Position numbers and translations under genes: made by a program. 53,017 nt of DNA. Source: Oscillibacter sp. Lineage in GTDB: Bacteria; Bacillota; Clostridia; Oscillospirales; Oscillospiraceae. Where the stretch lies: contig JAAVZX010000084.1 in the NCBI GenBank assembly GCA_022791875.1, forward strand, positions 1 to 53,017, written 5' to 3'. Every line of letters starts with the position of its first letter. Positions within the stretch are counted from its first letter, which is position 1. The notes under the pieces were generated by a model. It was not told the origin of the DNA. It worked only from the letters and a program-made list of their open reading frames with translations, and did no database searches. Of the stretch, positions 1-7,895 are shown piece after piece.

Positions 1-65
1 AGCGAAAAACCGCCGTGCCGCTTTATTATCCGATAGGCATAATCGATATAATTTGCTTTAGAATA

Positions 66-97
66 GCAGAAAACCCCTATAGCTAGGGGTTTTCTGC
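66..97 (-). terminator. Hairpin terminator downstream of tRNA-Pro
   Basis: A perfect 14-bp inverted repeat (GCAGAAAACCCCTA / TAGGGGTTTTCTGC) with a TAGC loop lies just 3' of the minus-strand tRNA-Pro. The T-rich part of the 3' arm fits an intrinsic terminator. Confidence 0.7.
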
Positions 98-141
98 ACG
101 CCGCGTTCCGATATTTTTGTATCAAACGTGACGTCTCAACA

Positions 142-217
142 TGGTCGGAGTGCAGGGACTCGAACCCTGGGCCTCCTGCTCCCAAAGCAGGCGCGCTACC
201 AACTGCGCAACACCCCG
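142..217 (-). tRNA. tRNA-Pro (anticodon TGG)
   Basis: Read on the minus strand this folds as a 76-nt cloverleaf. The acceptor arm CGGGGTG pairs with CACTCCG, the anticodon stem CCTGC/GCAGG encloses loop TTTGGGA (anticodon TGG), the T-loop is GGTTCGAGTCC, the discriminator is A and CCA is encoded. Confidence 0.97.
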
Positions 218-320
218 GCGTCGACTGCTCCGCGCCTGCAGACGCGGCCCGTACCGCCGCAAACATTGTCTTTTATTTTACCACCATTCCACCTGAAGTC
301 AAGAGCTTTTCGCCAAAGGG

Positions 321-1250
321 TCAGGGTGGGCAGTATAGAATTGTCAAACAAATTGGACAAGGAAGCCAGATGAGTGGTCTCTTCGGTAAGTTATTGGAAC
401 GACGGTTGTGGAAGGAGAGCAGGGATTCAAAATCAAACTGGGAGAAAAAGGAGCGACCGGAGTAAAAGCGTTTCTGGTCCTCGCGGTGGCAGCACTTGAC
501 CTTTCCGTTGTGCCTTGGTGTGTAAGGGCGAATGAGCTTATGACGGATGCTAGGCTCAGCGGCAGTTTTCTCAAAAAGGGTCTGGATGTCTCGTTTGCTG
601 ATGGAAAAACGGCTGGTAAACTCAAAACCGTTGTCGGTCTGAACACATTCCACACGGACGCCTCTGCAGGCGTAGCACTTCACCAGACGTTTGAGAATCA
701 GCGGAAGAATAGGTGGACTGCTCAAAGTAAGCCGCCAGGAAACGGAGCCTGGAGAACTCATCGATAGCGGTGTACTGGAACAGGCGCAGCTCCGGGTCGG
801 TAATACACCGGCGGGGAACTACTTTCATATCCACCTGGATACTCTGGCCGAGGCAGGTCATTTGCTACTAAGGCTTGGAGACGTGAGCCTTTTTCTTCTC
901 TTTCCGTGGAAACATCCCTAATTTTCACATCACAGGGAACAGGCTTTCGGGCGGGCGCAGCCGCGATGTTTCAGATGGTGCCACAGTTCTATTAAGCCAA
1001 GGCTGGGGTTCCGGCGGCGCATATCCCGAATCAGCTTCAGCTCCCACTGCGTGTGTTGCCTGGGATGGCTGTGAGGCCGCCGGGACTGACAGGCCAGCGA
1101 CTCCACGCTCCCATCCCAGCGCGCTTTCCAGAAGCAGATGCAGGACCGGCTTTTATTGTACTTCCGACTGGCACAGCTCACGCCATATTTCTCTGTTTGC
1201 TTCATTAGGGATTGCCTGTATGCCATGTCCTGCGTTATACTCTTGCCCAT
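321..1250 (-). pseudogene. Decayed IS481-family transposase
   Basis: Three minus-strand reading frames together rebuild one IS481-type transposase. The piece starting at 1250 carries the N-terminal helix-turn-helix part (for example YGVSCASRKYNKSRS and WKARWDGSVESLACQSRRPH). The middle piece has the start of the DDE/rve core (QVDMKVVPRRCITDPEL, QYTAIDEFSRLRF). The last has VQTDNGFEF and YTPRHNGKVKCCHRED, the usual second Asp and the H-R-E-D block. At least two frameshifts separate the pieces, around 865-930 and 690-760, so no active enzyme is expected. I could not identify the terminal inverted repeats. The family call rests on the motifs; the exact IS is unknown. Confidence 0.85.
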
Positions 1251-1463
1251 GAAGGATGTGGCCTCCTTTCGGTACTCTTAAGTGTGGTAACTCAACTTTA
1301 TCCGATTTGGCCTCATCCTTCTACTCTTTTCTTTCCCTTCTATCCAATTTCTATTGTACTCCTACACAGGCGGATATGCAAGGGAGGAATCCCCTCTTGC
1401 ATCAAAGCGGAACTTATGTTATCCTAAAAATGTTCCGCTCAAATTCACGAAGGAGGGTATTCT

Positions 1464-1763
1464 ATGGAAAATCTGATGTATATGATGCTGCTTGAGAAGA
1501 GCAAGACCTACAACCGGCTCACAAAAAAAGCGGTTGAAGAGCATGTGGAGAACATCCGGCGGCTGGACGGCGCGGGGAAACTGGAACTCTGCGGCGTCTT
1601 CAAGGGCTGGCCGGGCATGGCGGGCATGTACATCCTGAAAACGGAAAGCCGCGAGGAGGCGGAGGAGATCTGCAAAATGGAACCACTGGTGGCGGGGGGC
1701 TATGCCTCGTATAAGCTGGTGACTCTGCAGATTGCGAACCGTGAGAACAACTACCTGCTGTAA
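1464..1763 (+). CDS. YciI-like family protein
   Basis: A 99-residue soluble protein preceded by a strong AGGAGG site nine bases from the ATG. Its size and alpha/beta ferredoxin-like pattern (MYMMLLEKSKTY at the start, a central Arg-rich helix near residues 30-35, and MAGMYILKTESREEAEEICK around 52-72) match the YciI/YCII domain family. Those are small dimeric proteins of mostly unknown biochemical role, some acting as dehalogenase-like or stress proteins. The gene stands alone, with its own hairpin terminator and a convergent hydrolase gene downstream. The family call is fairly safe; a specific function cannot be given. Confidence 0.7.
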   Translation: MENLMYMMLLEKSKTYNRLTKKAVEEHVENIRRLDGAGKLELCGVFKGWPGMAGMYILKTESREEAEEICKMEPLVAGGYASYKLVTLQIANRENNYLL

Positions 1764-1785
1764 CCGCCGGGACGCGGCACAGCGT

Positions 1786-1820
1786 AAACATGCGCGGGGC
1801 GAATGCCCCGCGCATGTTTT
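1786..1820. terminator. Bidirectional hairpin terminator
   Basis: A 15-bp perfect stem (AAACATGCGCGGGGC / GCCCCGCGCATGTTT, loop GAAT) sits between the convergent YciI-like and hydrolase genes. It has A/T tracts on both sides, so it can serve both strands. Confidence 0.8.
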
Positions 1821-1829
1821 GCAGGCCCC

Positions 1830-2702
1830 TCAGCCCGCCTTGATGAACTCGTCCAGCATCTTCACGAACGTCTCCCGCGTCTCGGGGCTGTCCCAGTGGA
1901 CGTTGTGGCTGCCGCCCTCGATGACCTTGCAGGTCAGATCGCACCCGGTCAGTCCGGCCTTGAGGGCCTCCTGGTCCGCGGCGGGGAAGATATCGTCCTT
2001 CGACGCCCAGATCACCTGCACCCTGCCGGAAACCTTTCCGATGTTCTCCCGGTTGTCGAAGGCGTTCAGGCCCGTGATCAGCCAGTTCCACACGGGGTAC
2101 GGCATCTGCCGCACGTGTTCCAGGGTGGCCTCCCGGAAATCCGCGCTGTCGTTGCTGGTGTCCGCCCAGCCCTGGAGGAAGCTCTCAGGCATCTTCTGCT
2201 CCGCATCGTAGCCGCTGACGCCCAGGTACTCCTTCCCGTCGCCGTCGTGGGCCCATTTCAGAACCTCGCTGGTGGCGCAGCAGACCGTGGACTCCAGCAG
2301 GGTGGTGGACAGCAGGCGCTCCGGAGCTTTCAGGTTCATCAGATGGGCGATCAGGGAGCCCAGGGAGTGGCCCGCCACGTGGGCCTTCTCCACGCCTACG
2401 GCGTCCATAAAGGCGAACATGTCGTCCCGGTGGGTCTCCACGCTGTAGCCGCCGGGGCCGGGGTCGGGCTTATCCGTCTTGCCGTTGCCCCGGTACTCCG
2501 GCACATAGACCCTGTAGCCCAGCTTCGCCAGCATGGGGGCCACTTGGGTCCAGGAGATCCGCCCGTCGGTGACGCCGTGGATCAGCAGCAGCGGCACGCC
2601 GTCCTCCGGGCCGCAGACGCAGTAGCACATCTGAATGCCCGTGGGCAGGGACACGAACTTCTCCGTCCAGGGGACCTGAATGTAATCCGCATAGCTCTTC
2701 AT
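1830..2702 (-). CDS. Alpha/beta-fold hydrolase
   Basis: A 290-residue alpha/beta hydrolase of the AB_hydrolase_1 type, likely cytoplasmic since no signal peptide is seen. The HG oxyanion motif is at 42-43 (LLLIHGVTD), the nucleophile elbow is GHSLGS with Ser113, the acid is probably within VIWASKDDIFP, and the catalytic His is in GGSHNVHWDSP near the C-terminus. A putative acid, ester or epoxide substrate cannot be read from sequence. It follows the eutH-like gene by about 43 bp on the same strand, so the two are probably co-transcribed and the substrate may be an amino-alcohol derivative (inference). An RBS (GGGAGGATTTTTCG) precedes the ATG. Confidence 0.85.
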   Translation of the reverse strand: MKSYADYIQVPWTEKFVSLPTGIQMCYCVCGPEDGVPLLLIHGVTDGRISWTQVAPMLAKLGYRVYVPEYRGNGKTDKPDPGPGGYSVETHRDDMFAFMDAVGVEKAHVAGHSLGSLIAHLMNLKAPERLLSTTLLESTVCCATSEVLKWAHDGDGKEYLGVSGYDAEQKMPESFLQGWADTSNDSADFREATLEHVRQMPYPVWNWLITGLNAFDNRENIGKVSGRVQVIWASKDDIFPAADQEALKAGLTGCDLTCKVIEGGSHNVHWDSPETRETFVKMLDEFIKAG

Positions 2703-2745
2703 CGAAAAATCCTCCCTCGTCTGTTATGTGTGAATCCGCAGCTTC

Positions 2746-3864
2746 TTACTTCGCCAGCCGGGCCTTGATCTCCTCGCTCTGCCGGACCTCGTTGGACAGG
2801 TCCCGGGTCATCAGGAAGCCCAGCACCATCGCCAGGACGCCGCCCACGACCTTGCCCGCGATCAGGGGCATGATCATCTCGGGATACACGCCGGCGGTAA
2901 AGCCCAGGTGGTCCCCCAGGATGCAGGCGGCGGGGACCATGACGGCGATGTTGATCACCTTGCCCCGGTTGTCCATGTCCTTGTACATGACGTACACAGG
3001 GACGCCGTTGGCCAGGTCGATGATCAGGCCCGCGATGGAGGTGGAGTTCAGCCCCGCCTTCTCGCCCAGGGCTTTCAGGGGCTTGTCCAGGACCCGCAGC
3101 AGCAGGTAGAGAATGGGCAGCGTGCCCATCAGGACCACCGCCACGGAGCCCACCACGCCCATGGCCTCGCTGATAGGCGCCATGCCGGGAATCAGCACAA
3201 TCCCGGTGAGGGACTCGAAGCCCGCGGCGATCAGGCCGATCAGAATGATGATGGTGATGATCTGCCCGAAGACGGTGCAGCCCTTGATCATGGCGTTGGG
3301 AACCAGCATGATGCCCACCGCCAGCAGAACGGAGATGATCAGAATCGGGATGGTGTTGATCAGCAGGCTGGTCACGTTGAAGCCCGCCGCCAGGCCGCCT
3401 ACGAAGGAGCCCACGGGAACGGTAATCAGGCCGATCAGCACGCCCTTGGCAAAGAAGGGCTGGTCCTCCTTCTCAATCATGCTCAGGCCCACGGGGATGA
3501 TGAACACGATGGCGCAGCCCAGCATGGCCGCCACCACGATACCGGAGTACAGGCCCATCTGGGGGTCCACCGCCAGCTCGGTGGCCAGGGGATAGCCGCC
3601 CATGTCGCAGGCCAGGATGGAGCCGATCATGGCCGGGTCGATGTGGACCGCGCTGCACAGGGGCGTGACCACGGGGCCGATCCAGTTGGAGATGGCGGGG
3701 GCCAGGCAGATGATGCCCGCCATGCCGATGGCCAGGGGGCCCATGTTGTTCAGGCCCTCTTCAAATTTTTCGCCGATCCCCAGCTTGTTGCCGATGATTT
3801 TGTCCACGCCGCCGAGGATGATGCCTATTGCCATGATAAACATGATGATTTGATCGAATGACAT
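2746..3864 (-). CDS. eutH: Ethanolamine permease EutH
   Basis: A 372-residue, highly hydrophobic integral membrane protein with about ten predicted helices. It has the hallmark EutH start (MSFDQIIMFIMAIGIILGG) and the conserved block HIDPAMIGSILACDMGGYPL. EutH proteins bring ethanolamine across the membrane when little of the uncharged form diffuses in. No other eut gene (ammonia-lyase, microcompartment shell, regulator) is in the window, which is unusual. Its same-strand neighbours are an alpha/beta hydrolase downstream and a transaminase upstream that is separated by a terminator. RBS AAAGGAGAGGCTGCAT precedes the ATG. The family call is strong; the substrate could be an ethanolamine analogue. 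Confidence 0.92.
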   Translation of the reverse strand: MSFDQIIMFIMAIGIILGGVDKIIGNKLGIGEKFEEGLNNMGPLAIGMAGIICLAPAISNWIGPVVTPLCSAVHIDPAMIGSILACDMGGYPLATELAVDPQMGLYSGIVVAAMLGCAIVFIIPVGLSMIEKEDQPFFAKGVLIGLITVPVGSFVGGLAAGFNVTSLLINTIPILIISVLLAVGIMLVPNAMIKGCTVFGQIITIIILIGLIAAGFESLTGIVLIPGMAPISEAMGVVGSVAVVLMGTLPILYLLLRVLDKPLKALGEKAGLNSTSIAGLIIDLANGVPVYVMYKDMDNRGKVINIAVMVPAACILGDHLGFTAGVYPEMIMPLIAGKVVGGVLAMVLGFLMTRDLSNEVRQSEEIKARLAK

Positions 3865-3983
3865 ATGCAGCCTCTCCTTTTCTCGTTTTCTTCACGTCTT
3901 CTTCGCCTGGGACCGCTGGGAACGCGCGGAAATTTTTCCGGAAATATCTTCCACAGCATACCCCCCTCCAAAAGGTCAAACAA

Positions 3984-4008
3984 AGCAAGGGTAAAAACTA
4001 CCCTTGCT
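3984..4008 (-). terminator. Terminator of the class V aminotransferase gene
   Basis: A 10-bp stem, AGCAAGGGTA / TACCCTTGCT, with a 5-nt loop, followed on the minus strand by TTGTTTG. It lies 17 bp past the aminotransferase stop codon and separates that gene from eutH. Confidence 0.7.
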
Positions 4009-4024
4009 CTGTCTGATAAATCGT

Positions 4025-5125
4025 TTATTTCTTCATCTTGTTCAGAACAACCTCAAACACTTCCAGCATGTTCCGGCAGTCCTGCTCATAGATCTCGCCC
4101 ATGTTGGCAACCTGGATCATGCCCTGCTTGCCGTAGTCGCCCTTGCCGATATAGAAGGTGTAGCCCCGCAGCATCATCTCGTCGATGAACGCCTGGGCGT
4201 CGATTCCGGCGGGGAGGAACACGGAGGTCACGGTGTTCGCGGCCTGGTCCTCATCCAGAAGCAGGCGGCAGCCCAGGGCCTTCACGCCATCGCGGATAAT
4301 CTTCGCGCAACGCTGGTAGCGCTCGATCCGCCCTGCCAGGGTTTCGTCCTCCAGGATGTTCGTCAGGGCCACGTTCAGGGGCCAGAACAGGTTGACGTTG
4401 GGCGTGTTGGGGGTCTGATGGGTGTCCAGAGCCGTGTGGTAGTGCTTGTAGAGGCTCAAGTAAACGTTTTTGCACTGATCCGCGGTGATGGTATCCAGCA
4501 GGTCCTTCCGGGCGCAGACATAGGCGGAGCCGGGATACGCGCCCACGCACTTGCCGCCCACGCTGGTGCAGATGGCGATGTTGTTCTCCACAACGTCGAT
4601 GTTCTGCCCGCCGGCAGCAGACACGCAGTCCACGCTCAGCAGCTTTCCGTACTTCTTGCAGAGAGCGCCCACCTCGGGAACGGGGTTGATCATGCTGGTG
4701 GAAGTCTCGTGGAACACCATCGCCACGACTTTCACCTTGGGATGCTCCGCAAGCGCTTTTTCCACCGCGCCCAGATCCGGCCGGGTGGCCCAGGGGAACG
4801 GCATGTCCACCAGAGGAATCTGATACTTCGTGATGATTTCCAGCAGCCGTTCGCCAAACACGCCGTTGCGGATCAGCAGCACTTCCTCCCCGGGCTGGAA
4901 GATGGAGGACAGCACCGTCTCATTGGCAGACGTGCCGGAACCGGAGACGATGACGCTGTAATAAGAGTCGTCCGCGTTGAACAGGCGCAGAATCTTTTCC
5001 TGCGTGTCCACAAACATCTCCTCAAATTCAGGACTCCGGTGGCAGATGTCATAGTGGAGCAAAGAACGGCGCACATTGTCCTTTACCATAACCGGTCCGG
5101 GACTGAAGAGCTTCGTCATACTCAT
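4025..5125 (-). CDS. Class V aminotransferase, 2-aminoethylphosphonate transaminase-like
   Basis: A 366-residue PLP enzyme of fold type I. SGSGTSANE (61-69) fits the cofactor phosphate loop, SVDCVSA holds the pyridine-binding Asp166, and K192 in TSVGGKCVGAYPG is the likely Schiff-base lysine, matching the NKC-(X)-G-(X)-PG layout of PhnW. PhnW converts 2-aminoethylphosphonate plus pyruvate into phosphonoacetaldehyde and alanine; related enzymes act on serine or glyoxylate. No phnX or other phosphonate gene is near, and eutH is next door, so an ethanolamine-like amine substrate is possible (inference). The start at 5125 is preferred over the internal ATG at 5119 because GAGGAGG lies ten bases upstream. 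Confidence 0.8.
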   Translation of the reverse strand: MSMTKLFSPGPVMVKDNVRRSLLHYDICHRSPEFEEMFVDTQEKILRLFNADDSYYSVIVSGSGTSANETVLSSIFQPGEEVLLIRNGVFGERLLEIITKYQIPLVDMPFPWATRPDLGAVEKALAEHPKVKVVAMVFHETSTSMINPVPEVGALCKKYGKLLSVDCVSAAGGQNIDVVENNIAICTSVGGKCVGAYPGSAYVCARKDLLDTITADQCKNVYLSLYKHYHTALDTHQTPNTPNVNLFWPLNVALTNILEDETLAGRIERYQRCAKIIRDGVKALGCRLLLDEDQAANTVTSVFLPAGIDAQAFIDEMMLRGYTFYIGKGDYGKQGMIQVANMGEIYEQDCRNMLEVFEVVLNKMKK

Positions 5126-5248
5126 AGCAGAGTGACCTCCTCAAAAAGATAATAGGTGTGATAAAAGCGGCCATCCCGCCTCTTTCCTTACCATCATACC
5201 CCTAAAAATGCGGGCTGTCAAGGAAACTGGTACAAAGCAGAACTCGCT

Positions 5249-5400
5249 TACGGGGGGCCTCCGGCGGGTTACTTTTTCTCGAGAGAAAAAGTAACCAAAA
5301 AGAGCTTTAACGCGACGCGAATCTGGTGGGCGCTGCGGCTTCTGCGTTGGGACGGGGGGGTGGGGCCTTCTATTGGCATGGAAGGCCCCACGGGGTTTTA
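5249..5400. repeat. Modular intergenic repeat, copy B1
   Basis: Starts with the shared 19-mer TACGGGGGGCCTCCGGCGG. A perfect 14-bp hairpin follows (GGTTACTTTTTCTC / GAGAAAAAGTAACC, 5267-5296), then the block AGAGCTTTAACGCGACGCG, and then a GTGGGGCCTTC / GGAAGGCCCCAC hairpin (5360-5391). The same modules recur at 17982, 18249-18313, 21846 and 24026. Confidence 0.85.
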
Positions 5401-5408
5401 TGGAGAGA

Positions 5409-5591
5409 TTATGCACGCTTTTTTCTTCTGTTGCGTTGGGCGGCGGAACACTGGAAGGCTTTGTACAGCGCGGGGGAGAGTTCGGGGGTATCTTCATCCG
5501 GCAGAATTTCCCGCTTTGCCGCCGCCTGGACTTCCTCTAACTGCTCCTTTGTAGGGGTCTGGCCCTTTTCAATGATGAAGGTCTTGGTCAT
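5409..5591 (-). CDS. Antitoxin-like protein (BrnA-type)
   Basis: A 60-residue, highly charged protein (MTKTFIIEKGQTPTKEQLEE start, basic QRNRRKKRA end). The pattern PTKEQLEEV...PDEDTPELSPAL resembles the N-terminal half of BrnA-type antitoxins (TEEQ...PD-E-D-P-LTEE), but the long C-terminal DNA-binding part is absent. It overlaps by 23 bp the end of a BrnT-like remnant in another frame, which is the toxin-then-antitoxin order expected of brnT-brnA. RBS AAAGGAGGCTTTATT precedes the ATG. With the toxin truncated it may be an orphan. Antitoxin identity is inferred from context plus weak motif similarity. Confidence 0.6.
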   Translation of the reverse strand: MTKTFIIEKGQTPTKEQLEEVQAAAKREILPDEDTPELSPALYKAFQCSAAQRNRRKKRA

Positions 5592-5688
5592 AATAAAGCC
5601 TCCTTTCCCTCTCTGTCGCCAGCCGTGCGGATATCAGGCGGATGTTTTCTCCCCGTTCCGTAAAGACGACAAATTCTTTTTTATTCAA
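5569..5688 (-). pseudogene. C-terminal remnant of a BrnT-type toxin
   Basis: This minus-strand frame reads FTERGENIRLISARLATERE then RRLYYDQD. That is the characteristic C-terminus of BrnT ribonuclease toxins (TERG-x-IR-x-ISAR-x-AT-x-RER-x-Y). The N-terminal half (DWDE...K-x-H-G region) is missing: upstream, the frame meets a stop inside the DUF4177 gene. A TTG at 5686-5688 could start a 39-residue product but has no convincing ribosome site. The frame runs into the antitoxin-like gene, as in intact brnTA operons. The residue pattern supports the identity strongly; whether anything is translated is unknown. Confidence 0.65.
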
Positions 5689-5857
5689 TTTCTTTTTTTA
5701 GAAAAAAGAAGCCATCCATACGCTGAACAAGTTCCCAGCCTTCTGCTCCTAATTCATTTAATTGTGTTTCAAACTCCTGCGCATTCTTTTCATATTGTTT
5801 TGTGCTTACAGCTAAAGTAGTTGCGATTGTCAGCACTTTATATTCATATTTTTTCAC
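5681..5857 (-). CDS. DUF4177 family protein
   Basis: A 58-residue ORF with a GTG start, preceded by TGGAGG ten bases upstream. It reads KKYEYKVLTIATTLAVSTKQ at the start and LNELGAEGWELVQRMDGFFF near the end, which matches the small DUF4177 family (YEYK...LN-LG-EGWELV...FLK). Members are 50-70 residue proteins of unknown function common in Firmicutes. Its stop codon overlaps the start of the BrnT-like remnant, so an insertion or recombination may have joined it to a truncated toxin. Local base composition is AT-richer than the neighbours, hinting at recent acquisition. Confidence 0.75.
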   Translation of the reverse strand: MKKYEYKVLTIATTLAVSTKQYEKNAQEFETQLNELGAEGWELVQRMDGFFFLKKEIE

Positions 5858-5926
5858 TTGAAGATACCTCCATTCAAATTCCGGGCGGAAAAGATTGAGC
5901 TGGTCGAGTCCAGGGGAAGCGGCCTC

Positions 5927-6886
5927 CTAATACAACTCCCCCTCCGGGGCCTCCCGCAGCTCCAGCTCCTGGAAAATCTCACGTTCCAGCGCCTCATACG
6001 CCGCGGGGCCGCGGGAGCGGCGCATCCGGCCTCCCAGGCGTTCCCCGTCCTTGAACAGGTGAATCAGGTAAAACCAGACCTCCTTCATCCGCTGGCTGGC
6101 CGGTTCCACCTGGCTGTAAAACGCCTGATACGCCTCGTACAGCGCCGACATAAACGCCTCCAGTTCCTCACGCGAAGCAGGCTCGCCGCCGCGCAGACGG
6201 CGCGGGAGCGCCGGGTCCGCAATCGCGCCGCGGCCGATCATTATGGCCTCCAGATTTGGGAAGCGCTCTCTCAGTGCCGCTACATCCCCTACGCTCCGTA
6301 CGTCGCCGTTATAGCATACCGGGTTTTTGCTCTCCTGCATCGCCAGCGCGAACTGTTCCCGATGCACGGTTCCGCGGTACTTCTCGGGGCGCACGCGGGG
6401 GTGGACTGTCAGGCAGGCTATGGGGTAGCGGTTGAAAATCTCCAGGAGGCTGGGAAATTCCTCCGGCTCCTGGCAGCCCAGGCGGGTCTTTACGGAGACG
6501 GCGATGGGGACCTCGGAAAAAACGCGGTCGAAGAAGCGGTCCAGGTCGTCGGGGCGGGCCAGGAAGCCGGAGCCTTTTCCCTTTGCCGTGACGGTGCCGG
6601 AGGGACAGCCAAGGTTCAGGTTGGCCTCCTGGTAGCCCATATCGGCCAGGGTTTTTACAGCCCATAGAAAGTCTTCCGCCTGGCAGGTCATGACCTGGGG
6701 GACGGATGGGAGGCCGTTCTGGACGGCGGGGTCGATTTCACGGCGGTCGCGGGGGGTGAGAACGTGCTGATCGGTGGGGGAGAAAAAGGGGATAAAAAAG
6801 CGGTCCACGCCGCCGAAGAATTGGGCCCAGGTACGGCGGAAGACCAGCTTTGTGATCCCGTCCAAGGGGGCGAAATCGACTCTCAT
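5927..6886 (-). CDS. tRNA-dihydrouridine synthase (Dus family)
   Basis: A 319-residue FMN-dependent enzyme that reduces uridine to dihydrouridine in tRNA D-loops. MRVDFAPLDGITKLVFRR at the start is the TIM-barrel flavin strand, NLGCPSGTVTAKGKGSGFL (91-109) holds the catalytic Cys94, SVKTRLG follows, then the phosphate-binding YNGDVRS and IMIGRGAIADP. Which Dus subfamily, and so which tRNA position, is not clear. The start at 6886 is chosen because its ATG overlaps the upstream gene's TGA (ATGA), implying translational coupling to the Spx/ArsC-like gene; the in-frame ATG at 6904 lies inside that gene. Confidence 0.92.
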   Translation of the reverse strand: MRVDFAPLDGITKLVFRRTWAQFFGGVDRFFIPFFSPTDQHVLTPRDRREIDPAVQNGLPSVPQVMTCQAEDFLWAVKTLADMGYQEANLNLGCPSGTVTAKGKGSGFLARPDDLDRFFDRVFSEVPIAVSVKTRLGCQEPEEFPSLLEIFNRYPIACLTVHPRVRPEKYRGTVHREQFALAMQESKNPVCYNGDVRSVGDVAALRERFPNLEAIMIGRGAIADPALPRRLRGGEPASREELEAFMSALYEAYQAFYSQVEPASQRMKEVWFYLIHLFKDGERLGGRMRRSRGPAAYEALEREIFQELELREAPEGELY

Positions 6887-7233
6887 GGCAGTTTTTCGTC
6901 CCACTCGGCGGCACGGAAGCCCACCAGTACGAAGTCCGCCCCCACAAGAATCGGACGCTTCACCAGCATCCCGTCGGATGCAAGCAGATCAAGCTGCTCA
7001 GCCTCGTCCATGGAGGGCAGCTTGTCCTTCAGCCCCAGCGCCTTGTACTGGAGCCCGCTGGTATTGAAGAACCGCTTCAAGGGCAGTCCGCTCTGCCGCC
7101 ACCACTGCTTCAATTCCTCAGCGGAGGGCCGATCAACCTTGATATCCCGCGTTTCAAACTCCACGCCTTTTTCAGTCAAAAAAGCCTTCGCCTTCTGACA
7201 CGTGGAACACTTAGGGTAGCATAAAAAAAGCAT
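6883..7233 (-). CDS. Spx/ArsC-like thioredoxin-fold protein
   Basis: A 116-residue ArsC-family protein. It starts MLFLCYPKCSTCQKAKAFL with a C9-x-x-C12 pair, then KGVEFETRDIKVDRPSAEEL, and SGMLVKRPILV-type sequence (DGMLVKRPILVGADFVLVGF) near the C-terminus. Members include arsenate reductases of the YffB/ArsC type and Spx/MgsR regulators. The CxxC and cis-Pro context (KRPI) fit either, and no arsenic genes are adjacent, so the role is open. RBS GGGAGGTGGGTT precedes this ATG; the longer frame upstream runs through a repeat and is not coding. It is translationally coupled to the Dus gene. Confidence 0.85.
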   Translation of the reverse strand: MLFLCYPKCSTCQKAKAFLTEKGVEFETRDIKVDRPSAEELKQWWRQSGLPLKRFFNTSGLQYKALGLKDKLPSMDEAEQLDLLASDGMLVKRPILVGADFVLVGFRAAEWDEKLP

Positions 7234-7270
7234 AACCCACCTCCCAGAAAAATCCATAAAAAAACAGACT

Positions 7271-7380
7271 GATATGCCAGGGTCCAGGGAGGCGCCTGCC
7301 TCCCTGGTGGGGATTCCAAAGGGGCAAAGCCCCTTTGGCCGCCGGAGGCCCCCCGTCCCTCGTCCCCCGTAGGTACGCAC
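7271..7380. repeat. Modular intergenic repeat, copy A1
   Basis: Contains TGCCAGGGTCCAGGGAGGCG, a CCAGGGAGGC/GCCTCCCTGG hairpin, a CCAAAGGGGC/GCCCCTTTGG hairpin and the reverse 19-mer core (GCCGCCGGAGGCCCCCCGT). It begins 1 bp past the stop of the GreA-type gene. Confidence 0.85.
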
Positions 7381-7381
7381 C

Positions 7382-7885
7382 TTAGTACCCCCTGATCTCA
7401 AGCGTTGCGTCGTCGGAGCCTTTTTCGATGGCGCGGATGATGACGGTGTATTGGGTTTGGGGGTTGACTGTGATTTCGATGCGGTCGCCGGTTTTGTGGC
7501 CCAGGAGGGCTTGGCCTACGGGGGATTCTTTGCTGATGAGGCCCTTTAGGGCGTTTTGGCGGAGGGTCGTTACGATGCGGAGGTCCATTTCCTTTTGCAG
7601 GGCTTCGTGGTAGATCGTTACCTTGTCGAAGAGGCCGACGGTGTCTGCGGCGCTCTCTACCTTGATTATTTTGGCGGTGCGGATCATACGCTCCAGGTAG
7701 CGGATGCGGCTTTCGTTGCGGTTTTTGGCCTGCTTCGCGCATTTGTATTCGTAATTTTCACTTAAATCGCCGAAGGCTCTGGCTGTCTGGACCTCCTTTA
7801 TCAGCTGGGGGCGAAGCTCGCGGATGCGGTGGTCCAATTCCTCCTGCATCTTTTGGATGTCTACTGTTGTCAGTTCGTCGTACAT
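7382..7885 (-). CDS. GreA/GreB-family transcription elongation factor
   Basis: A 167-residue protein with an N-terminal coiled coil (about 5-75; LIKEVQTARAFGDLSENYEY is the classic GreA coiled-coil tip, with the acidic D and E that reach the RNA polymerase active site). A C-terminal FKBP-like domain follows (KVTIYHEAL..., SPVGQALLGHKTGDRIEI). It rescues backtracked polymerase by stimulating transcript cleavage. The AFGDLSENYEYKCAKQ motif is close to GreA (DLSENAEYHAAK). At 167 residues it is a little longer than the usual 157. It may share a transcript with the nucleotidyltransferase upstream, 10 bp away. Confidence 0.92.
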   Translation of the reverse strand: MYDELTTVDIQKMQEELDHRIRELRPQLIKEVQTARAFGDLSENYEYKCAKQAKNRNESRIRYLERMIRTAKIIKVESAADTVGLFDKVTIYHEALQKEMDLRIVTTLRQNALKGLISKESPVGQALLGHKTGDRIEITVNPQTQYTVIIRAIEKGSDDATLEIRGY

Positions 7886-7895
7886 CCTGCCCTCC

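Noticed and set aside
2908-3861. Long plus-strand ORF opposite eutH rich in His, Gly, Asp
   Set aside because: It is the antisense shadow of a clear EutH gene; composition is typical of GC-rich shadow frames.
4004-5152. Long plus-strand ORF opposite the class V aminotransferase
   Set aside because: Shadow frame; no domain and no ribosome site.
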